Origin: Azomonas tarimensis
Lineage (GTDB): Bacteria > Pseudomonadota > Gammaproteobacteria > Pseudomonadales > Pseudomonadaceae
Assembly: GCF_042648805.1 (NCBI RefSeq)
Contig: NZ_JBHRXZ010000029.1
Span: forward strand, 124,001-188,000
Length of the DNA: 64,000 nt
Reading direction: 5' to 3'
The position numbers and the translations under genes are program-made. The notes under the pieces are model-generated. The model did no database searches and was not told the DNA's origin. It saw nothing but the letters and a program-made list of their open reading frames with translations. Below are positions 18,269 through 28,993 of this stretch, one piece after another; position 1 is the stretch's first letter, and each line of letters opens with the position of its first letter.

Positions 18269-18635
18269 GAGATATCACTTTGATATGACCGTGGGTCCGC
18301 CGAGGAGCCTAACAGCAATGGCAATAGTTAAGCGGCCTGATCAGGGGATTCTTGAGAAAAGATTTGCCGCGACTGGGCAGGGAGGCTCCGGGCATGCCCG
18401 AAATTCATCCAGCCGCAATCATCCCGCTCTAGATTGGTGCCGTCTGACCGGGTGAAAAGACACCTTCTTCGACGCGGCTGGTAGCTAACCCGCTGATTCG
18501 GAATAGGTCCTGATGACGAGCCCGGGAATGGCATCAAGCTTGCTCGAATGATTGCTGTAAGGATCGTCGAATCCTGACCGCGATAAGGGATGCCAGCGGA
18601 TCGGATCGTAGTGGCTACGGGTATCGGAGGCCTAC
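18269..18635 (+). other. Intergenic region, no gene seen
   Basis: About 370 bases between the divergent aer-like gene and the algD-like remnant. It should contain both promoters, but I see no convincing boxes. No RNA gene or repeat is recognised. Confidence 0.5.
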
Positions 18636-19151
18636 ATGCGCATCAGCATCCTTGGCATGGACTACAGGAGCGCAATCTTCGCAGGTTGCCTGTCCCATCG
18701 CGGGCACCGGGTCATAGGGATTGACACCGGATCCTATCGGGCGGACTGGCTTGACTGTTTCGGCGAATGCTCGCCGGAACCGGGCCTGGAAGTGCTGTTG
18801 GAACACGGACGGCAGACGGGGCTGCTCAGCAGGACGACGGATTTGCTGACAGCCGTGCGGGAGACGGAGCTCACTTTCATGGATGGGGCTGCCGAGGACG
18901 GTGGCGAGCAGGATGCTACCAACATGGAGCGGCTCTACCGACGGATCGGTGAAGCCTTGCGGGCAAAGGAAGGCATGCACAGGTTATTGGTACGCAGCAA
19001 TCGGTCGCGTGAACGGATTCTGGCGACCCTGCTGCCGATTCTCGAAAAGAGTTCAGGGAAACGACTCGGACAGGGATTTCAGCTCGAGGTGAGCGCGGAT
19101 TACCTCAGCGCATGCAGCGCAACGCTGCAAGCCAGGGACCAGGAAACCTAG
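18636..19151 (+). pseudogene. Degenerate N-terminal fragment of a GDP-mannose/UDP-glucose dehydrogenase (AlgD-like)
   Basis: 171 residues that follow the AlgD N terminus in register: MRISILGMDYRS, AGCLSHRGHRVIGID, EPGLEVLLEHGRQTGLLS, VRSNRSR, ILEKSSGKRLG. AlgD oxidises GDP-mannose to GDP-mannuronate and is about 435 residues; only the NAD-binding third is here. The Rossmann glycine motif is broken (GMDYRS where AlgD has GLGYVG), and the CVGTP-type segment is replaced by MDGAAEDG. The reading frame is intact, so it is either a decaying gene or a small protein kept for another role. It lies 145 bases before a mannose-1-phosphate guanylyltransferase gene. Confidence 0.65.
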
Positions 19152-19295
19152 CGTCCGGCGGAGTGCCGGCTCCAGCAGAAGCAATCATGCAGTCATCACG
19201 GAAGGTGTCACTCTGCGGCGCAAGCCGAAGCGATTGGAGCGGCCTGGCGACAGGCCTCATTCCTGGCGAAGTCGATCGAGACGAGGAGAGACGAG

Positions 19296-20750
19296 ATGAT
19301 TCCTGTGATTCTATCCGGAGGTAGCGGCTCGCGCCTCTGGCCACTCTCGCGCAAGCAGCACCCCAAACCCTTCCTCAAGTTGATGGGCTCGCACACCCTG
19401 TTCCAGCAAACGGTCATGCGCCTGGCTTGTGACGGCATGGAAGCGCCGGTGATCCTGTGCAATCAGCAGCACCGCTTCATGATCCATGAACAGCTCTGTG
19501 CCATTGACGCAGGTGCGCAGCTGCTGGTTCTCGAGCCCTTCGCTCGCAACACCGCGCCGGCAGTGGCGATGGTCGCGCTCAAGCTGCTCGCCGAAGGGCG
19601 CGACGAAATTCTCGTTGTCTCGCCTGCCGACCATGTCATCCAGAACTCCACCGCCCTGCGAAACACCCTGGAGCTGGCCCGGCCCGCCGCCGAAGCGGGC
19701 GAGCTGGTGCTCTTCGGCATTCCTGCCGAACAGGCCGAGCCAGGCTTCGGCTACATCCGTTGCAGGGACGAATTTCTCTGCAATGGCATGCAGCGAGTCG
19801 AGCACTTCGTCGAGAAGCCAGACATGGTGACAGCGCAGGCCTTTGTCGACTGCGGCGACTATTACTGGAACAGCGGCATCTTCATGTTCCGCGCCAGCCG
19901 CTACCTGGACGAGTTGAGAGTTCAGTCCCCGGCGATCCATGAAAGCTGTATCCGCGCCTTCGAGGGCTGCAGCCTCAGCGAGACCACGCTGCGAATCGCC
20001 GCCAGTACCTATTCCGCCTGTCCGGACAGGTCGATCGATCACGCGCTGATGGAGAGTACCCGCAGCGCCTGCCTGATTCCGCTGGACGCGGGCTGGAGCG
20101 ATGCGGGCAGCTGGTCGGCGCTCTGGAGCGAGCAGGACAAGGACGAGCATGGCAATCTGCTGCTGGGCGACGTGGTGGTCGACGACAGCCGCGACTGCCT
20201 GGTGCATGCCAGTTCCAAGCTTGTCACTCTGCTGGGTCTGGAAGACCTGGTGGTGGTGGAAACCCGCGACGCGGTGATGATCGCCCACAAGGACCGCCTC
20301 CAGGATGTCCGCCATCTGGTCAACGAGCTGGATAGTGAGCAACGCGGGGAGGTCGAGACTCTCCCTCGGGTGTTTCGACCCTGGGGATCCTGCGACTCGC
20401 TAGACCGAGGCGAGCGGCATCAGGTCAAGCATCTCACTCTCAAGCCAGGTGCAAGCCTGTCGTTGCAACGCCACCATCATCGCGCCGAGCACTGGATCGT
20501 GGTCTCGGGCACCGCGCAGGTCACCTGTGGCGAGACGACTTTTCTACTGTCGGAGAACCAGTCGACCTACATCCCCGAGGCGGAGGTACACTGCCTGAGC
20601 AACCCCGGCAAGATACCCCTCGAATTGATCGAGGTGCAGTCGGGCAGCTACCTGGGCGAAGACGACGTCGAGCGCCTGGGAGATGTCCCCATCGCCGCGA
20701 CAGACCAGGCCACCACCCCAACAACCGCCCGGATCGTTGCCATCAAATGA
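19296..20750 (+). CDS. algA: Mannose-6-phosphate isomerase / mannose-1-phosphate guanylyltransferase
   Basis: 484-residue bifunctional enzyme making GDP-mannose for exopolysaccharide or LPS. The N-terminal pyrophosphorylase domain carries GGSGSRLWPLSR at residue 8 and FVEKPD near 170. The C-terminal cupin isomerase domain carries QRHHHRAEHW near residue 390 with the metal-binding histidines and glutamate. AlgA, PslB, WbpW and ManC are close paralogues and sequence alone does not say which pathway this one feeds. The algD-like fragment just upstream hints at a former alginate-type setting. The start has GAGGAG upstream. Confidence 0.9.
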   Translation: MIPVILSGGSGSRLWPLSRKQHPKPFLKLMGSHTLFQQTVMRLACDGMEAPVILCNQQHRFMIHEQLCAIDAGAQLLVLEPFARNTAPAVAMVALKLLAEGRDEILVVSPADHVIQNSTALRNTLELARPAAEAGELVLFGIPAEQAEPGFGYIRCRDEFLCNGMQRVEHFVEKPDMVTAQAFVDCGDYYWNSGIFMFRASRYLDELRVQSPAIHESCIRAFEGCSLSETTLRIAASTYSACPDRSIDHALMESTRSACLIPLDAGWSDAGSWSALWSEQDKDEHGNLLLGDVVVDDSRDCLVHASSKLVTLLGLEDLVVVETRDAVMIAHKDRLQDVRHLVNELDSEQRGEVETLPRVFRPWGSCDSLDRGERHQVKHLTLKPGASLSLQRHHHRAEHWIVVSGTAQVTCGETTFLLSENQSTYIPEAEVHCLSNPGKIPLELIEVQSGSYLGEDDVERLGDVPIAATDQATTPTTARIVAIK

Positions 20751-20756
20751 TCCTCT

Positions 20757-21690
20757 CGAGCTTGCTCGCGAATGGCCGAAACCCCGCCGCGGCGGCCTTC
20801 GCGACCAAGATCGCTCCTACAAGAGCGGGCCGGTTGATGACACAAGTTCCGCGACCCACCCAGCCCCGTAGGAGCGAGCTCGCTCGCGAATGGCCGAAAC
20901 CCCTCCGCGGCGGCCTTNNNNNNNNNNACCCCGTAGGAGCGAGCTCGCTCGCGAATGGCCGAAACCCCGCCGCGGCGGCCATTCGCGCCCAAGGTCGCTC
21001 CTACAAGAGCGGGCCGGTGGATGACACAAGTTCCGCGACCCACCCAGCCCCGTAGGAGCGAGCTCGCTCGCGAATGGCCGAAACCCCTCCGCGGCGGCCT
21101 TCGCGCCCAAGGTCGTTCCTACAAGAGCGGGCCGGTGGATGACACAAGTTCCGCGACCCACCCAGCCCCGTAGGAGCGAGCTTGCTCGCGAATGGCCGAA
21201 ACCCCGCCGCGGCGGCCTTCGCGACCAAGGTCGCTCCTACAAGAGCGGGCCGGTGGATGACACAAGTTCCGCGACCCATCCGCCCCTGTAGGAGCGAGCT
21301 TGCTCGCGAATGGCCGAAACCCCGCCGCGGCGGCCTTCGCGCCCAAGGTCGTTCCTACAAGAGCGGGCCGGTGGATGACACAAGTTCCGCGACCCATCCA
21401 GCCTGTAGGAGCGAGCTCGCTCGCGAATGGCCGAAACCCACCCCGTAGCAGCGAGCTCGCTCGCGAATGGCCGAAACCCCTCCGCGGCGGCCTTCGCGAC
21501 CAAGGTCGCTCCTACAAGAGCGGGCCGGTGGATGACACAAGTTCCGCGACCCACCCAGCCCCTGTAGGAGCGAGCTTGCTCGCGAATGGCCGAAACCTAC
21601 CCCGTAGCAGCGAGCTCGCTCGCGAACCGGCCGAAACCCCGCCGCGGCGGCCATTCGCGACCAAGGTCGCTCATACAAGAGCGGGCCGGT
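20757..21690. repeat. Tandem REP/BIME array, unit about 118 bp
   Basis: Successive copies begin GTAGGAGCGAGC at 20868, 20933 (after an N gap), 21052, 21170, 21288, 21405 and 21564, with two short 40-bp versions (GTAGCAGCGAGC) at 21445 and 21604 and a first copy lacking its left edge at 20757. Full units are spaced 117-119 bases. Each unit holds a hairpin-forming REP (GAGCGAGCTCGCTC), a second inverted arm ending CGCTCCTAC, and a constant linker with GATGACACAAGTTCC. Long reading frames here, on both strands, are translations of the repeat, not genes. Confidence 0.93.
20918..20927. other. Assembly gap (ten N)
   Basis: Ten undetermined bases fall inside the REP array, exactly where two near-identical copies meet. 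The interval between copy starts here is only 65 bases instead of 118, so the repeat is probably collapsed and the true copy number unknown. Confidence 0.98.
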
Positions 21691-21720
21691 GGACATCGCA
21701 GCAGTGGATCGCGACTTAAT

Positions 21721-24399
<2,679 letters not shown>

Positions 24400-24606
24400 G
24401 TCGTTCTCCTTGACCCCTGTGGGCCGTTGGAAGCGAAGAGGCGGCCAGGCATAACCGAATGGGTTGATGATTCCGCCCGGTAGACGCTCGATCGGTACAG
24501 GCCTGGCGCCGTCGCATTTGGCTTAACCTAGCTCTGGACTGACCGGGGCGGCAGGGGTTCCCGTCCTCGGCTATGATGCGCGGCCACGCTCTCTGGTCAG
24601 CTACCC

Positions 24607-25668
24607 ATGGAAACCGCCACGAATACTCTTCTTCTGCATTGCCGCCCCGGCTTCGAGGCCGAGGTCTGCGCCGAGATCGGCGATCAGGCGGCGCGTGTCG
24701 GCGTGCCTGGCTACGCCAAATCCAAGGCCGGCACGGCCTGTGCTGAATTCGTCTGCACCGAGCCGGGTGGGGCGCAGCGGCTTATGGAGGCGGTGTCCTT
24801 TTCCAGCCTGATCTTTGTCCGTCAGTGGGCCAGGGGCACCTGGGTCGAACTGCCGGAGCGCGATCGCATTGGCGTCCTGCTCGATCAATTGGCCGAGGCT
24901 CCGGTGTTTTCAGGCCTCTGGCTCGAGGTCATGGACACCAATGATGGCAAGGAGCTGTCCACCTTCTGCCGCAAGTTCGAAGGGCCGCTGCGCCGCGCAC
25001 TGGAAAAGGCGGGGCGCTTGAAGGACGACGGTCATGGGCCGCGCCTGCTGCTGACGTTCCGTAGCGGCCGCGAAGCCTTCGTCGGGGTCGCAGATGCCGA
25101 TAACAGCGCGCTCTGGCCCATGGGCATCCCACGGCTGAAGTTTCCCCGTCAGGCGCCCAGCCGCTCGACCCTCAAACTGGAGGAAGCCTGGCACCATTTC
25201 ATCCCCCGCGACCAATGGGACGCACGCCTGGCACCGGCCATGACCGCCGTCGACCTCGGCGCCGCGCCCGGAGGCTGGACCTGGCAGCTGGTCAACCGGC
25301 ACATGCGCGTGACCGCCGTCGACAACGGCCCGATGAACGAGGAGCTGATGGACTCGGGTCTGGTGGATCACCAGCGGGTCGACGGCTTCGCCTTCCGCCC
25401 ACGCCGGCCGGTGGACTGGATGGTCTGCGACATCGTCGAAAAGCCCGCACGCAACGCCGCCTTGTTGGAAACCTGGATCGGCGAGGGGCTGTGCCGCGAG
25501 GCGGTGGTCAACCTCAAGCTGCCGATGAAACAGCGTTACGCCGAAGTGAAGCGCCTGCTGGAGCGAATCGCCGATGGCCTCGATGCCCGCGGCGTGCGCG
25601 CCAGCATCGCCTGCAAGCAGCTCTACCACGACCGGGAAGAAGTGACCTGCCATCTCAGGCGGTTGTGA
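24607..25668 (+). CDS. rlmM: 23S rRNA 2'-O-ribose C2498 methyltransferase
   Basis: 353 residues. An N-terminal THUMP-like RNA-binding region (residues 1 to about 170) is followed by a SAM-dependent Rossmann methyltransferase with VDLGAAPGGWTWQL near residue 217. A DNGPMN loop follows it. The length and N terminus (LLLHCRPGFEAEVCAEI) match RlmM. It modifies 23S rRNA in the cytosol. It is followed 95 bases later by tusA. Confidence 0.93.
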   Translation: METATNTLLLHCRPGFEAEVCAEIGDQAARVGVPGYAKSKAGTACAEFVCTEPGGAQRLMEAVSFSSLIFVRQWARGTWVELPERDRIGVLLDQLAEAPVFSGLWLEVMDTNDGKELSTFCRKFEGPLRRALEKAGRLKDDGHGPRLLLTFRSGREAFVGVADADNSALWPMGIPRLKFPRQAPSRSTLKLEEAWHHFIPRDQWDARLAPAMTAVDLGAAPGGWTWQLVNRHMRVTAVDNGPMNEELMDSGLVDHQRVDGFAFRPRRPVDWMVCDIVEKPARNAALLETWIGEGLCREAVVNLKLPMKQRYAEVKRLLERIADGLDARGVRASIACKQLYHDREEVTCHLRRL

Positions 25669-25763
25669 CCCGGGCAGCAGCGCGTTCGTACCGCTTGCCG
25701 GCGCGATGCCTCGACCCCGCGCCGGCAATGGGTGAAAATCCCGGCGTCTGAATCGGAGGTTCC

Positions 25764-26015
25764 ATGACCAGCCCCAACGACCTGCCCGTCGATGCCACCC
25801 TCGACGCCACCGGCCTGAACTGCCCGGAGCCTGTGATGATGCTGCACAACAAGGTGCGCGACCTGGGCCCAGGCGACATGCTCAAGGTAATCGCCACCGA
25901 CCCCTCCACCCAGCGCGACATCCCCAAGTTCTGCCTGTTCCTCGGCCACGAACTGGTCGGCCAGGAAGAAGGCGAGGGCAGTTATCTGTACTGGATACGC
26001 AAGAAGCAGGGTTGA
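25764..26015 (+). CDS. tusA: Sulfur carrier protein TusA
   Basis: 83-residue SirA/TusA-family protein that carries a persulfide sulfur for tRNA 2-thiouridine synthesis. It has the family motif LDATGLNCPEPVMML with the acceptor cysteine at residue 20. The length is typical, and it starts after a CGGAGG box. Confidence 0.94.
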   Translation: MTSPNDLPVDATLDATGLNCPEPVMMLHNKVRDLGPGDMLKVIATDPSTQRDIPKFCLFLGHELVGQEEGEGSYLYWIRKKQG

Positions 26016-26087
26016 CCTGGCCGCCAATGACGCCTGTGGAATAGGCGCAAATCGGGGTTTTCGCCACGACCAGCAGCCACCACCCCT

Positions 26088-26179
26088 GTAGGAGCGGGCC
26101 CAGACCGCGACGTTTTTTCGCCCCCGCGCCGCTCGTGCAGCCACCGCGCCGCCCATTCGCTGTCAGGGCCCGCTCCTAC
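26088..26179. repeat. REP inverted pair (GC-rich type)
   Basis: GTAGGAGCGGGCC at 26088 is matched by its exact complement GGCCCGCTCCTAC at 26167-26179, enclosing about 66 bases. It lies downstream of tusA and differs from the 20.8 kb array (GGGCC instead of GAGCT). Confidence 0.85.
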
Positions 26180-26238
26180 AAAAGCGCAGTGATCGTGCGG
26201 GCTTCAGGCGCGAAATCGGGGCGTTTCGCCACTACCCT

Positions 26239-26330
26239 GTAGGAGCGGGCCCCGACCGCGACGCTTTGCAACCACCGCACCGCTCGTGCAACCACCGCGC
26301 CGCCCAATCGCGGTCAGGGCCCGCTCTTAC
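26239..26330. repeat. Second REP inverted pair
   Basis: GTAGGAGCGGGCC at 26239 faces GGCCCGCTCTTAC at 26318-26330 (one mismatch). The spacing and inner sequence match the pair at 26088, so the two are a tandem duplicate about 150 bp apart. Confidence 0.85.
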
Positions 26331-26365
26331 AAGAACTGCGCTGCCGACGCCGCTCCCACACGGCC

Positions 26366-26403
26366 AAAACAACAGAGCCCGGCGGTTGCCGGGCTCTGTT
26401 GTT
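26366..26403 (-). terminator. Intrinsic terminator after fliS
   Basis: A perfect 16-bp stem, AACAACAGAGCCCGGC with its complement, around a 4-base loop. On the minus strand it is followed by TT and stands 15 bases past the fliS stop. It closes the flagellar unit. Confidence 0.85.
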
Positions 26404-26418
26404 CGATGTGCGTGGCGA

Positions 26419-26802
26419 TCAGGCGCCGGCGATGCCGTCCCAGCCTTCCTTGACCTTGCGCAGCAGGCCGGAAACCTCGTCCAGGCGCTCCACGTCGCTG
26501 TGGCGGTTGGCTTCGGTCAGGCGGCGCATCATGTACTCGTAGAGGCTGTCGAGGTTGGCGGCATATTCACCACCCACTTCCGGGTTCAGCGCCTCGCGCA
26601 GCCCGCCGATGATGGCCACGGCCTTGCCGATCAGCTCACCCTTCAGGGCCACCTGCCCACGCTCCAGCGCGCCGCGGGCCTGGGCGATGCGCTCGAGCCC
26701 GCCCTCCATCAGCATCTGGATGAGGCGGTGCGGGCTGGCTTCCAGCACCTGGGCGTTGCGGTTGACGGTCTGGTATTGGCGAAGTGCGGCCGAGGCGTTC
26801 AT
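26419..26802 (-). CDS. fliS: Flagellin chaperone FliS
   Basis: 127-residue helical export chaperone that binds the flagellin C terminus in the cytosol before secretion. It has the family pattern ALRQYQTVNRNAQVLEASPHRLIQMLMEG at the N terminus (residues 6-34). The start MNASAALRQY at 26802 follows an AAGGAA box; an upstream in-frame ATG adds six unlikely residues. It is downstream of fliD with a 290-base gap. No fliT-like frame is seen there. Confidence 0.9.
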   Translation of the reverse strand: MNASAALRQYQTVNRNAQVLEASPHRLIQMLMEGGLERIAQARGALERGQVALKGELIGKAVAIIGGLREALNPEVGGEYAANLDSLYEYMMRRLTEANRHSDVERLDEVSGLLRKVKEGWDGIAGA

Positions 26803-27090
26803 GTGAGGTTCCTTGCGCAAGAGTGGCTGGATTAACCTCTATATCGACGTGGTACTCATGAACTTTAGGCCGTGATAGCGATGAGACTGCAGCGCAAGAG
26901 AGCTGGCGCAGGCGCGCGTTTACCAGGCCGTCGAAACTACCTGCCTTGGCAATACTGCGTTAAACAGCCCCGATCACGAGCCAGGTCAAAACCCTCAGGC
27001 ACAAAAGTTAGACTCCGCTTTTTCGGCCGTTTTTGCGGGCCGCCATCGGCCTTGTCCTGCCTGCCTCGCCTACGTTATTGAACGGCCTGT

Positions 27091-28482
27091 TTAACGGCTG
27101 CGCTGCTGGGCGATCAGCGCGTCGAACATCGAGTAGATGCTGTTGCGGGTGCTTTCCATCTGCCCGAGCAGGATGTCCATGCTGTTGAACTTGGAATAGA
27201 GCGAGGTCTCGAGCTTCTCGACCCGACGGTCCAGGGCCGCCTGCTCCTCCGACAGCTTGGTCAGGTTCGCCTGCAGGTTGTCCTGGCGTTTGGAAAGGAT
27301 GCCGCCGGTCTCGCTGTAGGCACTGACCGACTTGCCCATACGCGTCAGCAGCCCCTCGTCACCGGAAAAGAACTCGCCTACCGCAGCGTGGTTGGTCGCC
27401 AGGGCTTTTTCCAGCTTGGCGCTGTCGATGGCCAAGGTGCCGTCCTTCTGAGTGCTGACACCCAGCTGCGACAGCACCTTGAGCTCGCCGCTGGCGTCAG
27501 AGGGCGTGGCCATGGCGTTGCGCAGCGAGTTCATCATGGTCCGCACCGAGGCGTCGCCCAGCAGCGCGCCGGCGTCCGCGACTTCACCATTGGCGCCCGG
27601 CGTGACCTTGGTCAGCGCGTTGGTCATGGTCACCAGCGTGTTGTAGGCGGTGACGAAGCTCTCCACCGAGGTCTTCATCCCTTCGGTGTTGGCGCCGACG
27701 TTGAGGGTGGTCGACTCGGTGCCTTCAAGCTTGATGGTCAGCCCGCTGATGGCATTGCTCACCGTATTGGTGGCGCTGGTCATGGACAGGCCGTCAATGC
27801 TGAACCGGGCATCCTGCGCCTGAACCAGATAACCGGCGCCGGTGCCGCTCTGCTGTACACCCGCCTCGACGTTCAGTTGCGACAGGCTGGGGTTGCTGCC
27901 GCTGATGGTGAGATCCGTGCCCTCACCAGTGGTCTCGGAGCTGAGCACCAGGCGCGAGCCGGAGGAGTCGGTCACGATGTTGGCACTGATGCCCGCCGAA
28001 CTGGATAGCCGAGTATTGATGCTGTCACGGATTTCCGAAAGCGTCGCACCATCGTTGACGTTGACCGAGTACGTGGCCGACCCGAGGGAGATGGACAGGC
28101 TGCCGCCGCCAAAGCTGGCCGAGGAGCCGCCACTGATCACCTGACTGGCAATCTTGGAGCCTGTGGCCAATTGCTCGACTTCCAGGGCGTATTTGCCCGG
28201 CGCGGCGCCGTTGCCGACAGTGACGGTGGCCACGTCCTCTTTGGTGGATTTGGCCGTCAGCGGAGCGAAGTTGGAGGCGTTGCGCGTGAGCCCACTGAGG
28301 GTGGTCTGGAAGGTGTCGACGGCGCTTTTCAGGGTGCCCACGGCCGAGAGAGTGGTGCTGGCGATGGCCGTCTGGCGGTTGATCTGGGCGGCCTTGGGCG
28401 CCTTCTCGGCCGTCACCATCGCCTTGACCAGCCCGTCGATATCAAGGCCGGAGCCGAGCCCTGTGATCGTGGTGCCTGACAT
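27091..28482 (-). CDS. fliD: Flagellar hook-associated protein 2 (filament cap)
   Basis: 463 residues. The N terminus MSGTTITGLGSGLDIDGLVKAMV is typical of FliD, the pentameric cap that folds flagellin at the filament tip. The C-terminal region after about residue 390 is a heptad coiled coil ending in SIYSMFDALIAQQ. The central part (about 80-380) is the variable surface-exposed domain. It lies between flaG and fliS in the usual order. Confidence 0.93.
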   Translation of the reverse strand: MSGTTITGLGSGLDIDGLVKAMVTAEKAPKAAQINRQTAIASTTLSAVGTLKSAVDTFQTTLSGLTRNASNFAPLTAKSTKEDVATVTVGNGAAPGKYALEVEQLATGSKIASQVISGGSSASFGGGSLSISLGSATYSVNVNDGATLSEIRDSINTRLSSSAGISANIVTDSSGSRLVLSSETTGEGTDLTISGSNPSLSQLNVEAGVQQSGTGAGYLVQAQDARFSIDGLSMTSATNTVSNAISGLTIKLEGTESTTLNVGANTEGMKTSVESFVTAYNTLVTMTNALTKVTPGANGEVADAGALLGDASVRTMMNSLRNAMATPSDASGELKVLSQLGVSTQKDGTLAIDSAKLEKALATNHAAVGEFFSGDEGLLTRMGKSVSAYSETGGILSKRQDNLQANLTKLSEEQAALDRRVEKLETSLYSKFNSMDILLGQMESTRNSIYSMFDALIAQQRSR

Positions 28483-28562
28483 GGAGCCTCCTCGCTGGAA
28501 TTCTGACGCGCTGCGTCGATATCCTCTTTACCAGCAGGAATCGAGCCAGACGCTAAAGATGA

Positions 28563-28922
28563 TCATGCCTGGGCCCTGAACAACAGGCTGCGGGCTTCTT
28601 CCAACTGCTCGGCGAGACGCAGGGCCTCTTCGCTGGGAATCTGCCGGATCAGATCATTGCCGCTACCGGCATAGACCTGCACCACCACCTGACCGCTGCT
28701 GTCGTCCAGCTTGAAATGAAGGCTGCGATCGATGGACTGAATGAAGTCCTGAATCTGCGAAACGGCATCGTCCAGGTTGGCCGGACGGGTGCCTTCCTCG
28801 GCGCGGGCGGCCTCGGCTTGTGCGCTTGGGGCCTGCTTGGCGGGCAAGCTGGCGGCGTGGGTCGCGCCCGCGTTCGCGGGTGCCGACATCAGGTTGTTGC
28901 TGCCAATCGATGAAAGATCCAT
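28563..28922 (-). CDS. flaG: Flagellar protein FlaG
   Basis: 119 residues. A low-complexity Ala-rich N terminus is followed by the FlaG domain (about 50-118) with RSLHFKLDDSSGQVVVQV and a DLIRQIPSEEALRLAE tail. FlaG limits filament length in pseudomonads. It is positioned between fliC and fliD, as is standard. Confidence 0.88.
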   Translation of the reverse strand: MDLSSIGSNNLMSAPANAGATHAASLPAKQAPSAQAEAARAEEGTRPANLDDAVSQIQDFIQSIDRSLHFKLDDSSGQVVVQVYAGSGNDLIRQIPSEEALRLAEQLEEARSLLFRAQA

Positions 28923-28993
28923 GGCGATCTACCCATGCAAAGACGGGAGAGGCGCTCTCGCACCTCCCCCGTGGTTCACCCGAAACCCTGATC

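Noticed and set aside
20757..21690. CRISPR array
   Set aside because: Units are head-to-tail near-identical with constant linkers, no variable spacers, no cas genes nearby, and the repeat is a known REP type.
20755..21719. Many overlapping 60-140 codon frames on both strands with repeated peptide motifs
   Set aside because: They are translations of the REP array; the repeated peptide follows the DNA unit, and no ribosome sites or families fit.
26941..26960. Sigma-54 promoter for fliS in the fliD-fliS gap
   Set aside because: TGGCAATACTGC lacks the required GG-N10-GC spacing.
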